DNA of 64,000 bases from assembly GCF_013391085.1 (NCBI RefSeq), contig NZ_CP058334.1:2046001-2110000 (forward strand), read 5' to 3'. The notes beneath the pieces were generated by a model that saw only the letters and a list, made by a program, of their open reading frames with translations, searched no databases and was not told the DNA's origin. Of the stretch, positions 17,149-25,895 are shown piece by piece. Both the position numbers and the translations under genes were made by a program. This stretch comes from Natronomonas halophila (GTDB lineage Archaea; Halobacteriota; Halobacteria; Halobacteriales; Haloarculaceae). Numbering within the stretch: position 1 is the stretch's first letter; the number at the start of each line of letters is the position of its first letter.

Positions 17149-17456
17149 TCGCCCTTCGATTCCGCCAGGGACCGCACAGCACCCGCAGCCACACGCCTCC
17201 CCAACCGACTCCCTCGCTCCGCTCGGTCGTCCCTCGCGCGCTGGCTGACCCGACCCCGCTCGCTGTCGCTCGCGGCGGTCGGCCAGCGCGCGCCATATTT
17301 AAATGGACAATCGGCCGGGAGCGCGGGCGGCCCCTCGGGCCGCCGCGCGATATGCGCGGCGCTACGCGCCGCGATGTAGGTCCGCGGGCCGTCGGCCCGC
17401 GCAACCCGGGGAAGGGCAGGTGCAGTGCTGTCCTGGAGGACTGAAAGGGCGAGGCT
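17149..17456. other. gene-free hairpin-rich block between the nested hairpin copies
   Basis: I see no coding gene in 16914-17614. This central part holds a 15-base stem, GCGCGCTGGCTGACC at 17236 with GGTCGGCCAGCGCGC at 17277 (one G-T pair), a TATA-like CATATTTAAATGG at 17294-17306, and three tight GC hairpins at about 17327-17345, 17354-17372 and 17384-17400. After these comes the unpaired segment CTGGAGGACTGAAAGGGCGA. The TATA plus hairpins could be a small non-coding RNA gene, but I recognise no known RNA family (not RNase P, SRP or tRNA). Confidence 0.5.
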
Positions 17457-17541
17457 CCGGAGGCGTTTATATAGTCGCTAATCAGGCTCTATCCGAGCGA
17501 GCGAAGCGAGTGAGGATATCCTGATTAGCGACCGCCTCCGG
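17457..17541 (+). repeat. nested hairpin element, copy B
   Basis: CCGGAGGCG (17457-17465) pairs with CGCCTCCGG (17533-17541). Inside, after a TTTATATA spacer found only on the left, GTCGCTAATCAGG (17474-17486) pairs with CCTGATTAGCGAC (17520-17532). The inner arms share GTCGCTAA with copy A and the spacer is on the opposite side, so A and B are inverted relatives. The loop holds GAGCGAGCGAAGCGAG. The element ends about 75 bases before the pheT stop and could also serve as its terminator. Confidence 0.85.
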
Positions 17542-17614
17542 GCCGAGGGCTTTCCGGCTGTTTGCGGTCAGGCAGTCGCAATGCTCTACTTAAAAAGAAA
17601 GACCAGAATGCAGC

Positions 17615-19477
17615 CTACCGAAGTGCGTCGAGTTCGAACTCGAAGCCGGACACCGGCACTTCGAGGTCGTGTTCGACCAGCACCTTCGGATGCACCTCGC
17701 CGATAACACCGACCGACTCCCCGTCGAGAACCACTTCGGCGGTCCGGCCCGAGATGAAACTCGGATGGTCGGTCGGCGGCGTTTCGAGGTCCTTGTCGAA
17801 GGCACGCGCGATGGCTTGCAGGCGCGCCTTGGCGTCCTCGTAGGAGGCGTCGGTTCGCGCGACGACGCCGGCAACCGTGCGGTGTTCGGCGACGTTGGTC
17901 GCTTCGTCGGTGTCGACGTGGGCCGCAAGCCCGATTTCCGCGAGGTCCTGCGGGTACGCGCGGTGGGTGTTGTTTTCGAGGACCATCAGCAGCGAGGGCA
18001 GCGCCCAGGTCCGGATGACGGTGTAATCCTCGCTGTAGGGTTCGGTGATGGTCGCCGGGTCTTCGGCCCCCAGCGCGTCGTCGTCGGCGTCGAGGCCCAT
18101 CCGGTCGAACAACTCTTCCTCGTTCGTCATGTGGAAGTTCAGCAGGTCCTCGAAGCCAAGCCCCACGAGCGCATCGCGGGCGGCATCCTCTAGTCGGGAG
18201 CGGTCGTGGCGGCCGCCGACCGTCGAGACGTCCGGATACTTCGGTTCGAGGTCGTTGAAGCCGTAGGAGCGGCCGATGTCGTCGACGATGTCCAGCGGGT
18301 GGAGCACGTCGACGCGGTAGGGCGGAATCTCGACCTCGTAGAGGAGTTCGTCTGCGTCTTCGTCGGGGCCGCTCGATTCATCGTCCTCGATGCCGGCCAC
18401 CGATTCGGCTTCGAGCTCCCGTGTCGGGACGGTCTCGATTTCGGTCGTCTCATCGACGCCGCCGGTGTTGGCGGTGTCGGGCGTACGGGCGTCGGAACCA
18501 CCGATTTCGTCGTCGTTCGTTTCGGCGTCGAGGCCGGCACGTTCCAGCAGGTCGATGACGTCCGTGCCGGCGATGTCGATACCGAGGAGGCTCTCGATGC
18601 GGTCGTGGGAGACCGTCTTGGTGTCGGTGCTGAGGTCGGGTCGGACGACCGTCTCGTCGGCGTATTCGACCTCGACATCCTCTATTTTCCCGCCGCGCGC
18701 CTCCAGCGCGTAGCAGACGATGTTGAGCATCTTGTCGATAGTCCACTGGTCGGTGCCCGTCATCTCGATGAAGAGGTCGCGGGACCCGGCTTCGACCTCG
18801 GTCCGCTGGCCGTTGATGACTGGCGGGAACGAGAAGAGGCCGATGGCGTCGTAGATGGCCGGATAGCGGTCCAAATCCTCGACCAGCGGCGCGTAGTCGT
18901 CGCCGATGGGGTGTTCTGCGAGCACCTCGGCGGGCGTCCGCTCCGAATCGTCGTCCAGCGGGACGAACTTGTCCTCGTCTGGCTCGACGCCGCGGTAGAC
19001 GATGCGCTTGTTCTCGTCGCCCTCGCCGAGCGGTTTCAGCATCGTCAGGTCGTGGACGCCGATGGCGCCCTTCGCGCGCTTGCGGCCCATCGTCGCGTGG
19101 AGTTTCTCCTGCAGTTGGATGAGCGACTCCAGTTCCTCCTCGTCGAGTTCGGCACCGCGGACGATGGCGCCCGTCACGTAGGGCCGTTCCTCGGGCACGG
19201 ACTCTTCAACTTCGATGGTCCACTGGGCGTCGTTCGTGCTCGGGACGTAGACGCCCCGGTCGTCGCCGTAGTGGTAGCGGAGCGACCGGGCGATGCCTTC
19301 GACTGAGAGGCGGTCGAGGCGGTCGGGCGCGAATTCCAGTTCGAATTCGCCGTCTTCGGTTTCGCCCTCGAATTCGAGGCCGAGACCGAAGAGGTCGTCT
19401 TTGAGTTCCTCGTCGCTCTTGTCTTCCTTGCCGGTCAACTCGCGGAGTTCGTCGGGGTCGACGTCGACGACGGGCAT
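17615..19477 (-). CDS. pheT: phenylalanyl-tRNA synthetase beta subunit
   Basis: The 620-residue subunit has the archaeal/eukaryal PheT plan: an N-terminal B1-like domain (MPVVDVDPDELRELTG), the B3/B4 domain with GAIVRG and RAKGAIGVHDL, then PPVINGQRTEVEAGSRDLFIEMTGTD, the B5 domain and the catalytic-like C-terminal domain (PPYRVDVLHPLDIVDDIGRSYGF). It pairs with PheS as a heterotetramer to charge tRNA-Phe. Around residues 315-375 there is an extra acidic, low-complexity segment before PPYRVDV. Its ATG overlaps the pheS stop (TAATG), so the two are coupled. Confidence 0.95.
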   Translation of the reverse strand: MPVVDVDPDELRELTGKEDKSDEELKDDLFGLGLEFEGETEDGEFELEFAPDRLDRLSVEGIARSLRYHYGDDRGVYVPSTNDAQWTIEVEESVPEERPYVTGAIVRGAELDEEELESLIQLQEKLHATMGRKRAKGAIGVHDLTMLKPLGEGDENKRIVYRGVEPDEDKFVPLDDDSERTPAEVLAEHPIGDDYAPLVEDLDRYPAIYDAIGLFSFPPVINGQRTEVEAGSRDLFIEMTGTDQWTIDKMLNIVCYALEARGGKIEDVEVEYADETVVRPDLSTDTKTVSHDRIESLLGIDIAGTDVIDLLERAGLDAETNDDEIGGSDARTPDTANTGGVDETTEIETVPTRELEAESVAGIEDDESSGPDEDADELLYEVEIPPYRVDVLHPLDIVDDIGRSYGFNDLEPKYPDVSTVGGRHDRSRLEDAARDALVGLGFEDLLNFHMTNEEELFDRMGLDADDDALGAEDPATITEPYSEDYTVIRTWALPSLLMVLENNTHRAYPQDLAEIGLAAHVDTDEATNVAEHRTVAGVVARTDASYEDAKARLQAIARAFDKDLETPPTDHPSFISGRTAEVVLDGESVGVIGEVHPKVLVEHDLEVPVSGFEFELDALR

Positions 19478-20988
19478 TACTGCACCACCTCCACGTTCCG
19501 CAGCAGTTCAAGGTCACACAACGTCCCGTGGACGTCGCGGATGTCCTCGAAGCCGTACATCAGCATGAGCAGGCGCTCCAGGGCGAGGCCCCACGCCATC
19601 ACGTCACACTCGACGCCCAGCGGCGTCACGACCTCCTCACGGAAGATGCCGGAGTTGCCGATTTCGATGAGTTCGCCCGTCTCCGGGTGTTTGCCGAACA
19701 GTTCGAAACTCGGCTCCGTGTAGGGGTTGTAGTGGGGCTTGAACTCGATGTCAGTGATACCGAACTGCTCGTAGAACTCGGTGAAGGTGCCCATCAGGTC
19801 ACGCACCGAGAGGTCTTCGGCCATGACCCACCCCTCAATCTGGAAGAACTCCAGCAGGTGCGTCGGGTCGAGCGTGTCGTTGCGGTAGACCTTCTCGACG
19901 CTGAAGTACCGCTGGGGCGGTTCGAGGTCGCCCTGCGCGAACCCGGACAGGTACCGCATCGACAGCGAGGTGGTGTGGCCCCGCAGGTCGACCTGCTTTG
20001 CGACCTCGGGCGTCCACGGCGAGTGGTAGCCGTCGCCGTCCTCGCCGACGCCGTTGCGGTGGGCGTCCTCGACGCGTTCCAGCAGGTCCTCCGGGATGGA
20101 CTCCATCGCCGGGACGTCCAGCGCGAACTGGTCCCAGTGGGTCCGGGCGGGGTGGTCCTGCGGCATGAACAGGCAGTCGTTGATCCAGAACTCCGCGTCG
20201 GCGTGGGGGCCTTCCATCTCCTGGAAGCCCATCCCGACCAGCACGTCCTTGACGCGGTTTGCGGTCTGTCGAAGGATGTGCTCCTTACCGCCGTGGACCG
20301 TCTCGGCGTCGGCCTCGACGTTGTACTCGGTGAACTCGACGTCCTCCCATTCGCCGGAGGTCAGCAGTTCGGGTGTGACCGCGCCGACGGTTTCGGCGAC
20401 CTCGACGCCCTCCATCATCGCGGTGACGCCCTCGTCGGTCAGCGTCACCGAGCGGACGGTCGTCTCCTCGCGTTCGATGAGGCCGCGGGATTCCAGTCGG
20501 TCGAGAATACCGGCGTCGATGTAGCCGGCGTTGCCCCCGGAGATGGCTTCGAGCGCCTCGGCTTCGCGGTTCTTCTCGGCGGCCTCAGCGTCGGGTTCGG
20601 CGACGACCTCGCCGCTGTCTATCTTCCCGAGGCCCTTCCGGGCGAAGTTCGACAGCGCGATGTCGACTTCCGGGCCTTCGAGGCCCGACGCGCCGATGAG
20701 TTGGCCCATCGGGACGGCTTCCTCGTCCGCGCCGGCGTCCATGGCCGCCTCGTAGAGGCGGAGTTCCGGCAGGCCGTCTTCGAGATAGGTCTCGCCCTCA
20801 TCGGTGAGGCTGACCTCCTCGGCGACGTGTTCCTCGACCGCCACCAGCCCGTCGTCTTCGAGTTCGAAGGCGGCGCGGGTGACGGCGGCGGGGTCCTCGC
20901 CGAGCTCCTCGGCGAGCTGTGCGACCGTTTTCGTCTCGGTCGCGCTGGCGGCTTCCAGCAGCGCGACCTGCGTTTCGGGGAGTCTCAT
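19477..20988 (-). CDS. pheS: phenylalanyl-tRNA synthetase alpha subunit
   Basis: The 503-residue class II catalytic subunit has N-terminal winged-helix-like DNA/tRNA-binding modules (MRLPETQVALLEAAS..VAQLAEELGEDPAAVTRAAFELEDDG), typical of archaeal PheS. Then come the catalytic motifs: GFQEMEGPHADAEFWINDCLF, motif 2 around YFSVEKVYRNDTLDPTHLLEFFQIEGW and motif 3 around GVECDVMAWGLALERLLM. It activates phenylalanine and transfers it to tRNA-Phe. It is the first gene of the pheST operon. Confidence 0.96.
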   Translation of the reverse strand: MRLPETQVALLEAASATETKTVAQLAEELGEDPAAVTRAAFELEDDGLVAVEEHVAEEVSLTDEGETYLEDGLPELRLYEAAMDAGADEEAVPMGQLIGASGLEGPEVDIALSNFARKGLGKIDSGEVVAEPDAEAAEKNREAEALEAISGGNAGYIDAGILDRLESRGLIEREETTVRSVTLTDEGVTAMMEGVEVAETVGAVTPELLTSGEWEDVEFTEYNVEADAETVHGGKEHILRQTANRVKDVLVGMGFQEMEGPHADAEFWINDCLFMPQDHPARTHWDQFALDVPAMESIPEDLLERVEDAHRNGVGEDGDGYHSPWTPEVAKQVDLRGHTTSLSMRYLSGFAQGDLEPPQRYFSVEKVYRNDTLDPTHLLEFFQIEGWVMAEDLSVRDLMGTFTEFYEQFGITDIEFKPHYNPYTEPSFELFGKHPETGELIEIGNSGIFREEVVTPLGVECDVMAWGLALERLLMLMYGFEDIRDVHGTLCDLELLRNVEVVQ

Positions 20989-21227
20989 TGATGCGGTATG
21001 CGTGGGTCTCTCTGTTAGCGGTTCCGACTCGAAGACGGGGTTTCACCGGGGGCCACGCGTGGCCGCCCGGCTCCCCCCGCGTCTACGCCGCGAAGAAAAA
21101 GCCGAACCCGAAGCTTACGGAGCGGTCGGAAACGGTGCCGACGGCAGCGGGTTCGGATGCCATACGCGGCGGCAAGAGGGCTGTCGGGAAAAACGTTGTC
21201 CTCGGCGCAATCGGCTGTTGGCCGCTA

Positions 21228-21422
21228 CTATCGGGTATCGCGCAACTCGACGAACCAGCCTTCGTCGGCGGCGATCCAGCGGTCGGGACTTCCGTCGCTG
21301 ACGGGGCCGCCCCGGTCGAAGATGATACACCGCTCGTTCCCGTCGGGCGTCTCCTCGATGCGGGCATCGACCAGCGGACTGGGCGCCTGTTCGTCGTCGA
21401 TGTCGGGATAGGGTGCGGGCAT
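21228..21422 (-). CDS. small conserved haloarchaeal protein
   Basis: The protein is 64 residues if it starts at MPAPYPDIDD (ATG at 21422), or 74 from 21452. The C-terminal half (NERCIIFDRGGP..PDRWIAADEGWFVELRDTR) looks like the small one-domain haloarchaeal proteins that end in a WI(A/R)AD..V motif. The function is unknown. The acidic composition and codon use support coding. It is monocistronic, between pheS and ahcY. Confidence 0.6.
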   Translation of the reverse strand: MPAPYPDIDDEQAPSPLVDARIEETPDGNERCIIFDRGGPVSDGSPDRWIAADEGWFVELRDTR

Positions 21423-21529
21423 CGTTCGCTTCAGCCTATCCCGAGACGACACTTCAACGGGGGAAAACGTTCAATCGAAACGGCGAATTTCGGGCGATAC
21501 AAACAGTCTAAACGGTATAAACGGAGGCG

Positions 21530-22810
21530 CTATGTCCCGTGCTGCCAGCTTTCCATGTACTGAATCTGCTCGTCGGTCGGCTCGTCGATGTCGATGCCCT
21601 CGGCGGCGAGTTTGATTTCGGCGACCTCCTTGTCGAGGTCGTCGGGCACGTCGTGGACGCCGGGGCCGTAGTCGTCGCTGTTCTCCACCATCTCGCGCAC
21701 GCAGACGGCCTGCACGCCGAAGCTCTGGTCCATCACTTCGGCGGGGTGGCCCATCGCGACAGGGGAGGCGAGGTTGACGAGGCGGCCGTCGGCCAGCACG
21801 TTGATGCGGCGGCCGTCGGGCAGGCGGAACTCCTCGATGCCGTCCCGTACTTCCTGCCGGGAGTCGGCCAGCGAATCGAGGTCTTCGAGGTTGATTTCGA
21901 CGTTGAAGTGCCCGGAGTTCGCCAGCACGACGCCGTCCTTCATCTTCTCGAAGTGCTCTTCGGTGATGACGTCCCGGTTGCCCGTCGTCGTCACGAAGAT
22001 GTCGCCCTTTGCGGCGGCTTCGTCCATCGAGCAGACCTCGTAGCCCTCCATGTGGGCCTCGAGCGCGCGACGGGGCTCGATTTCGGTGATGATGACGTTG
22101 GCGTTCTGTCCGACGGCCTTCTTGGCGACGCCGCGGCCGCAGTAGCCGTAGCCGGCGACGACGATGTTCTTGCTCGCAAAGGAGAGGTTCGTCGTCATGG
22201 CGATGTTCGACAGCGTGGCCTCGCCGGTGCCGTGGACGTTGTCGAAGAGCCGTTTCATCGGCGTGTCGTTGACGGCGAACATCGGGTACTTCAACTCGCC
22301 GTCCTCGTCCATCGAGCGCAGGCGGTGGACGCCCGTGGTCGTCTCCTCACAGCCGCCGACGATGGAGTCGATGAGTTCGGGGTAGTCCTCGTGGATGGCC
22401 ATCACGAGGTCGCCGCCGTCGTCGACCGTAATCGTCGGGTCGTGGCCGATAGTCGCCTCGATGGCGCTGTAATACTCCTCGTCGTCGACGTCGTGTTTCG
22501 CGTAGGAGGTGATGTTGTCGTGTTCGTCGAGCGCGGCGCTGACGTCGTCGTGGGTCGACAGCGGGTTACAGCCGGTGATGGCGACTTCCGCGCCGCCCTC
22601 CGCGAGGACTTCGGTCAGGACTGCGGTCTTGGCTTCGACGTGCATCGCCATCGCAACCGTCTCGCCTGCGAGGGGTTGCTCGGCGGCGAACTCCTCGGCC
22701 AGCGAGGTCATGATGGGCATATGCTGGCGGGCCCATTCGATCTTCTTTCGGCCCGACGCCCGGGATTCTTCCGGGTCGTCGAGTTGTTCGGTAATCGTCG
22801 GGTGGCTCAT
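21530..22810 (-). CDS. ahcY: adenosylhomocysteinase (S-adenosylhomocysteine hydrolase)
   Basis: The 426-residue enzyme (from the ATG of MSHPTITEQ; two upstream start codons at 22816 and 22819 are alternatives) has GRKKIEWARQHMP, AMHVEAKTAVL, SYAKHDVDDEEYY, the NAD-binding VVAGYGYCGRGVAKK and the C-terminal HPAEVMDQSFGVQ. It reversibly hydrolyses SAH to adenosine and homocysteine, clearing the product of methyltransferases. An MTA/SAH deaminase gene lies two genes away (24075-25373) and serves a related route. Confidence 0.96.
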   Translation of the reverse strand: MSHPTITEQLDDPEESRASGRKKIEWARQHMPIMTSLAEEFAAEQPLAGETVAMAMHVEAKTAVLTEVLAEGGAEVAITGCNPLSTHDDVSAALDEHDNITSYAKHDVDDEEYYSAIEATIGHDPTITVDDGGDLVMAIHEDYPELIDSIVGGCEETTTGVHRLRSMDEDGELKYPMFAVNDTPMKRLFDNVHGTGEATLSNIAMTTNLSFASKNIVVAGYGYCGRGVAKKAVGQNANVIITEIEPRRALEAHMEGYEVCSMDEAAAKGDIFVTTTGNRDVITEEHFEKMKDGVVLANSGHFNVEINLEDLDSLADSRQEVRDGIEEFRLPDGRRINVLADGRLVNLASPVAMGHPAEVMDQSFGVQAVCVREMVENSDDYGPGVHDVPDDLDKEVAEIKLAAEGIDIDEPTDEQIQYMESWQHGT

Positions 22811-22935
22811 ACCCATCACGACGGGTGTGGCCGGGAAAACGCTACCGAACGATGCCTGCTGGTGCTATCGGACGAGACCTGCGAAAAAGAAAACCGCGCG
22901 AAAAGAGGGGGAGCGTGGGGAACGACTACGGTGCG

Positions 22936-23940
22936 TTAGTTGTTAGGGCCGTTGCCGTTACCGTTGCCGGGACCGCCGTCAGTATCGTCTTCTTCCTCGG
23001 TTTCTTCGGTTTCCTCGTCTTCGGCGTCAGGTCCGGCATCGGCGGGCGGGCCCTGCGTCTTGTTGTCGGCTGGGCCACGTTCGCCGTCAGGTCCGACGTC
23101 TTCGGGCGGACCTTGGGTCTTGTTTTCGGGCGGGCCCTGCGTCTTGTTGTCGGACGGACCGGCGTGTTCCGGCGGGCCGGCGCTTTCCGGCGCGTTACCC
23201 GGGTTGTGCTCGCGGACGAACTCCGAGACCTGCTGGCCGATGTTCGTCGTGTTGTTGCCCTTCACGAGCTGCTGGACGAAGGATGAAACCTGCTGCCCGA
23301 ACGGCACGACGTTGTTCTCGGAGCCCGTCAGCGTAATCGTCGTCGTTGCTGACTCGTTGCCGTCCTCGGCGGTGATGGTCAGGCGGACGCCCTGTTCGGG
23401 GGCCGGGAGCGTTACTGTCCCGTCCGAGCCGGTCGTGTACGCGCCCGTACCACTGTAGGTGTAGTCCTCGTCTTCGGTTTCGTTGTCGGAGTCGGATTCC
23501 TCTTCAGTTTCTGCATCCTCCGTTTCGGTCTCGTTGTCCATCTGGAGGTTCGCGTCCTCCGTCGAGGTTTCCGTGTCCGTGTACGTCTCGTTGTCGCCGT
23601 CCGAGGTATTGTTCTCGTCGTCCGAGGTGGCGGTCTCGGTGGTATTCGTGTCCTCGGACGTCGTGTTCGTGTCGTCCTCGGTTTCGTTTTCGTCGGTGTC
23701 GTCTTCTTCCTCGTCGTCATCAGCGACGGCGTCGCCCTGCGTCACCGTCACGTCCGCGCCCTCGACGGGCCCGTCTTCGTCCGTGACGGTCACGACGACG
23801 TTCTCGCCGTCCTGTGTCACGTCGACGCTCAGATTCCCTGAGCTGTCCTGTGTCTGCGCCATTGCGACGCCGGGTCCGACGACCGAAAGGACCAGCAGCG
23901 CCGACAGCGCCATTGCCGCGAGTTTTGTATTCGAACTCAT
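22936..23940 (-). CDS. secreted, heavily N-glycosylatable acidic protein
   Basis: The 334-residue protein has a clear signal peptide (LAAMALSALLVLSVVGPGVAMAQ). A mature N-terminal beta domain (LSVDVTQDGENVVVTVTDEDGPVEGADVTV) follows, resembling an Ig-like or CarboxypepD-regulatory fold. A linker of about 100 residues consists almost only of D, E, N, T and S, with many N-x-S/T sequons, then a second small beta domain (VTLPAPEQGVRLTITAED). The C-terminal segment repeats NKTQGPP three times before an acidic GN-rich tail. No membrane anchor or PGF-CTERM is seen, so it is probably released or cell-wall bound. The function is unknown. Confidence 0.8.
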   Translation of the reverse strand: MSSNTKLAAMALSALLVLSVVGPGVAMAQTQDSSGNLSVDVTQDGENVVVTVTDEDGPVEGADVTVTQGDAVADDDEEEDDTDENETEDDTNTTSEDTNTTETATSDDENNTSDGDNETYTDTETSTEDANLQMDNETETEDAETEEESDSDNETEDEDYTYSGTGAYTTGSDGTVTLPAPEQGVRLTITAEDGNESATTTITLTGSENNVVPFGQQVSSFVQQLVKGNNTTNIGQQVSEFVREHNPGNAPESAGPPEHAGPSDNKTQGPPENKTQGPPEDVGPDGERGPADNKTQGPPADAGPDAEDEETEETEEEDDTDGGPGNGNGNGPNN

Positions 23941-24074
23941 CTCACTCGGGTGGACGACCGAGATACGGATAAAGGGGGTCTCTCGTTCAGTCGGTTCAGC
24001 ACCGTCTGCAACTGGTAAGTAAGTGGCTCAAAAATCGTTAGAACGTTTAGAAACGATGCTCGTCGTTTAATACG

Positions 24075-25373
24075 CTACTCGGATGCCCGGCCGATAGCCT
24101 CGTTCGCGTGCCGCGAGGCCTCCCGGCGGACGGGGTCGACCTCCAGCGTCCGGACCTCGCGGTCCTCCATGAGCACCTCGCCGCCGACGACGGTGTGACG
24201 GACGTCGCTGCCGCGGACGGCGTACGCGAGGTGGGAAACGAGGTCGTTTTCGGGCGTCAGATGCGGCGCGTCGAGGTCGATAACCGCGAAATCCGCCAGC
24301 GCGCCTTCCTCGATGCGTCCGGCATCGAAGCCCAGTATCTCGGCACCTCTTTCGGTTGCCGCGTTGACGACGTCGGGTGCGGCGACGGCACTGGCGTCCT
24401 CTGCTTCGAGTTTGCCGACCATCGCGGCGTCCCGGACCTCGTCGAAGACGTCGAGGTCGTTGTTCGAGGCGGGACCGTCAGTGCCGATACCGACGGTGAC
24501 GCCGGCATCGAGCATCTTCTGGACGGGTGCGATGCCGCTGGCGAGTTTCATGTTCGAGGCCGGACAGTGGGCGACGCCCACCTCGCGGTCGGCCAGCAAC
24601 TCGATTTCGGTCCCGTCGGTGTGGACGCCGTGGGCGATGAAATCGACCGACTCCAGCATGCCGAGGTCGTCGGCGAACTCCAGGGGCCGGACGCCGCGTT
24701 CCTGAACGATGGGCGCGACTTCGTCTTCGGTCTCGTTTGCGTGGTAGTGCAGGGGAATCCCCTCATCACGCGCGCGGTCGACGTACGTCTCCAGCAACTC
24801 GTGGTCGACCGTCGTCAGCGAGTGAGGCATCAGCGCCGTCCGGATGCGGCCGTCGGCGGTGCCGTCGAGTTCGCGGGCGACGGCCAGTCCCTCCTCGAAG
24901 TCGGCGCGAGCGTCGGCCTCGTCCTTGCCGACGGTGACGATGCCGTGGCCGACGCGGGCCCGGAGGCCGACCTCCTCGAAGGCCGCGACGACTTCGGGGA
25001 CGTGGAAGTACATGTCGCCGACGCTGGTGACTCCGTTGCGAATCATCTCGACGGAGCCGAGCCGGGCGCCCGCCCGAACGTCCTCGGGGTCGAAGGCACC
25101 TTCGACGGGCCAGATGTCCTCCTGGAGCCACGCGTCAAGCGGCTTGTCGTCGGCGTAGCCCCGCAACAGCGTCATCGCGGCGTGACAGTGGGTGTTGACC
25201 AGTCCCGGCACGACGAGACTGCCGTCGGCGTCCAGCGTTTCGTCGGCTTCTCCCCCGAGTCCGTCGCCAACGTCGGCGATGCGGCCGGTGTCGCGGTCGG
25301 CGAGCACGTCCGCCTCGCGAATCGAGAGGTCGGGCAGCAGGACGCGGCCGCCGGTGATTCCCAGCGTACTCAT
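24075..25373 (-). CDS. mtaD: 5'-methylthioadenosine/S-adenosylhomocysteine deaminase family amidohydrolase
   Basis: I use the ATG of MSTLGITGGRVLL (432 residues); the longer frame to 25970 is a GC-bias extension over hisG. The metal-binding amidohydrolase motifs are present: NTHCHAAMTLLRG (HxH), HYHANETEDE, FIAHGVHTD, VAHCPASNMKLASG and GIGTDGPASNNDLDVFDE. Members deaminate MTA, SAH or related adenosine compounds in the cytoplasm. Proximity to ahcY supports SAH/MTA turnover. The exact substrate preference cannot be told from sequence. Confidence 0.9.
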   Translation of the reverse strand: MSTLGITGGRVLLPDLSIREADVLADRDTGRIADVGDGLGGEADETLDADGSLVVPGLVNTHCHAAMTLLRGYADDKPLDAWLQEDIWPVEGAFDPEDVRAGARLGSVEMIRNGVTSVGDMYFHVPEVVAAFEEVGLRARVGHGIVTVGKDEADARADFEEGLAVARELDGTADGRIRTALMPHSLTTVDHELLETYVDRARDEGIPLHYHANETEDEVAPIVQERGVRPLEFADDLGMLESVDFIAHGVHTDGTEIELLADREVGVAHCPASNMKLASGIAPVQKMLDAGVTVGIGTDGPASNNDLDVFDEVRDAAMVGKLEAEDASAVAAPDVVNAATERGAEILGFDAGRIEEGALADFAVIDLDAPHLTPENDLVSHLAYAVRGSDVRHTVVGGEVLMEDREVRTLEVDPVRREASRHANEAIGRASE

Positions 25374-25481
25374 GGGCGGCCGTAAGCCCAGGGATGGGTT
25401 GAAACTGCCGACACGCCGGCGCCTTTTCACGCTCGTTAAACCGAGTTCGGGGTTTTTGAGCAGTCGACGGGAAGTGCCGAT

Positions 25482-25865
25482 ATGAGCCCGCTCTTCCTCC
25501 TGCTGGCGCTTGCCCTCTCGGGGCTCGCCGGGGTCTTCTTCCTCGGTAGTTACCTCTGGTATCGACACGCCCCGCGGCTGTACGCCGAGTCGGTGTTCCC
25601 GGACGATGCGGCCGGGGTGCGACTGCTCCGGTACGGAATCGCCGCCGGCTTTGCCTCCTTCGGCGGCTTCCTGTTCGTGTTCGTCTTCCACCTGCTGGTG
25701 TTGGGCGCGGCCGGCACCGACTCCGGGTTGACCGCCCTGCTGGCGTCGCTGCCCCTCGAAGAGACGGCGGTCGGCCTCTTCCTGCTGGCGCTTGCGACCT
25801 TCTGTGTCGCGGGGGCCGGCTACGCGGCCGACGCCCTCCGCGGCGGGTCCGAGGGCGTCCGATAG
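25482..25865 (+). CDS. three-helix membrane protein, unknown
   Basis: The 127-residue protein has three hydrophobic segments (about 3-27, 50-74 and 95-116) and no recognised motif. It lies just upstream of hisG on the same strand, with 30 bases between, so co-transcription is likely. Nothing in the sequence connects it to histidine synthesis. Confidence 0.7.
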   Translation: MSPLFLLLALALSGLAGVFFLGSYLWYRHAPRLYAESVFPDDAAGVRLLRYGIAAGFASFGGFLFVFVFHLLVLGAAGTDSGLTALLASLPLEETAVGLFLLALATFCVAGAGYAADALRGGSEGVR

Positions 25866-25895
25866 GGCAAAGGCCTGCCCGCCACAAGCGGGGGT

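Noticed and set aside
17149-17456. RNase P RNA or SRP RNA gene in the hairpin-rich block
   Set aside because: The conserved cores of those RNAs are not visible; the stems are separate perfect palindromes and not one long conserved fold.
21005-21227. Possible small gene between pheS and the 64-residue protein gene
   Set aside because: The frames here are arginine-, serine- or proline-rich shadow-like sequences without a promoter; I see only possible terminators.
23040-23180. Short tandem repeats that might look like a CRISPR array
   Set aside because: They encode the NKTQGPP repeats of a secreted protein in frame and lack regular spacers.
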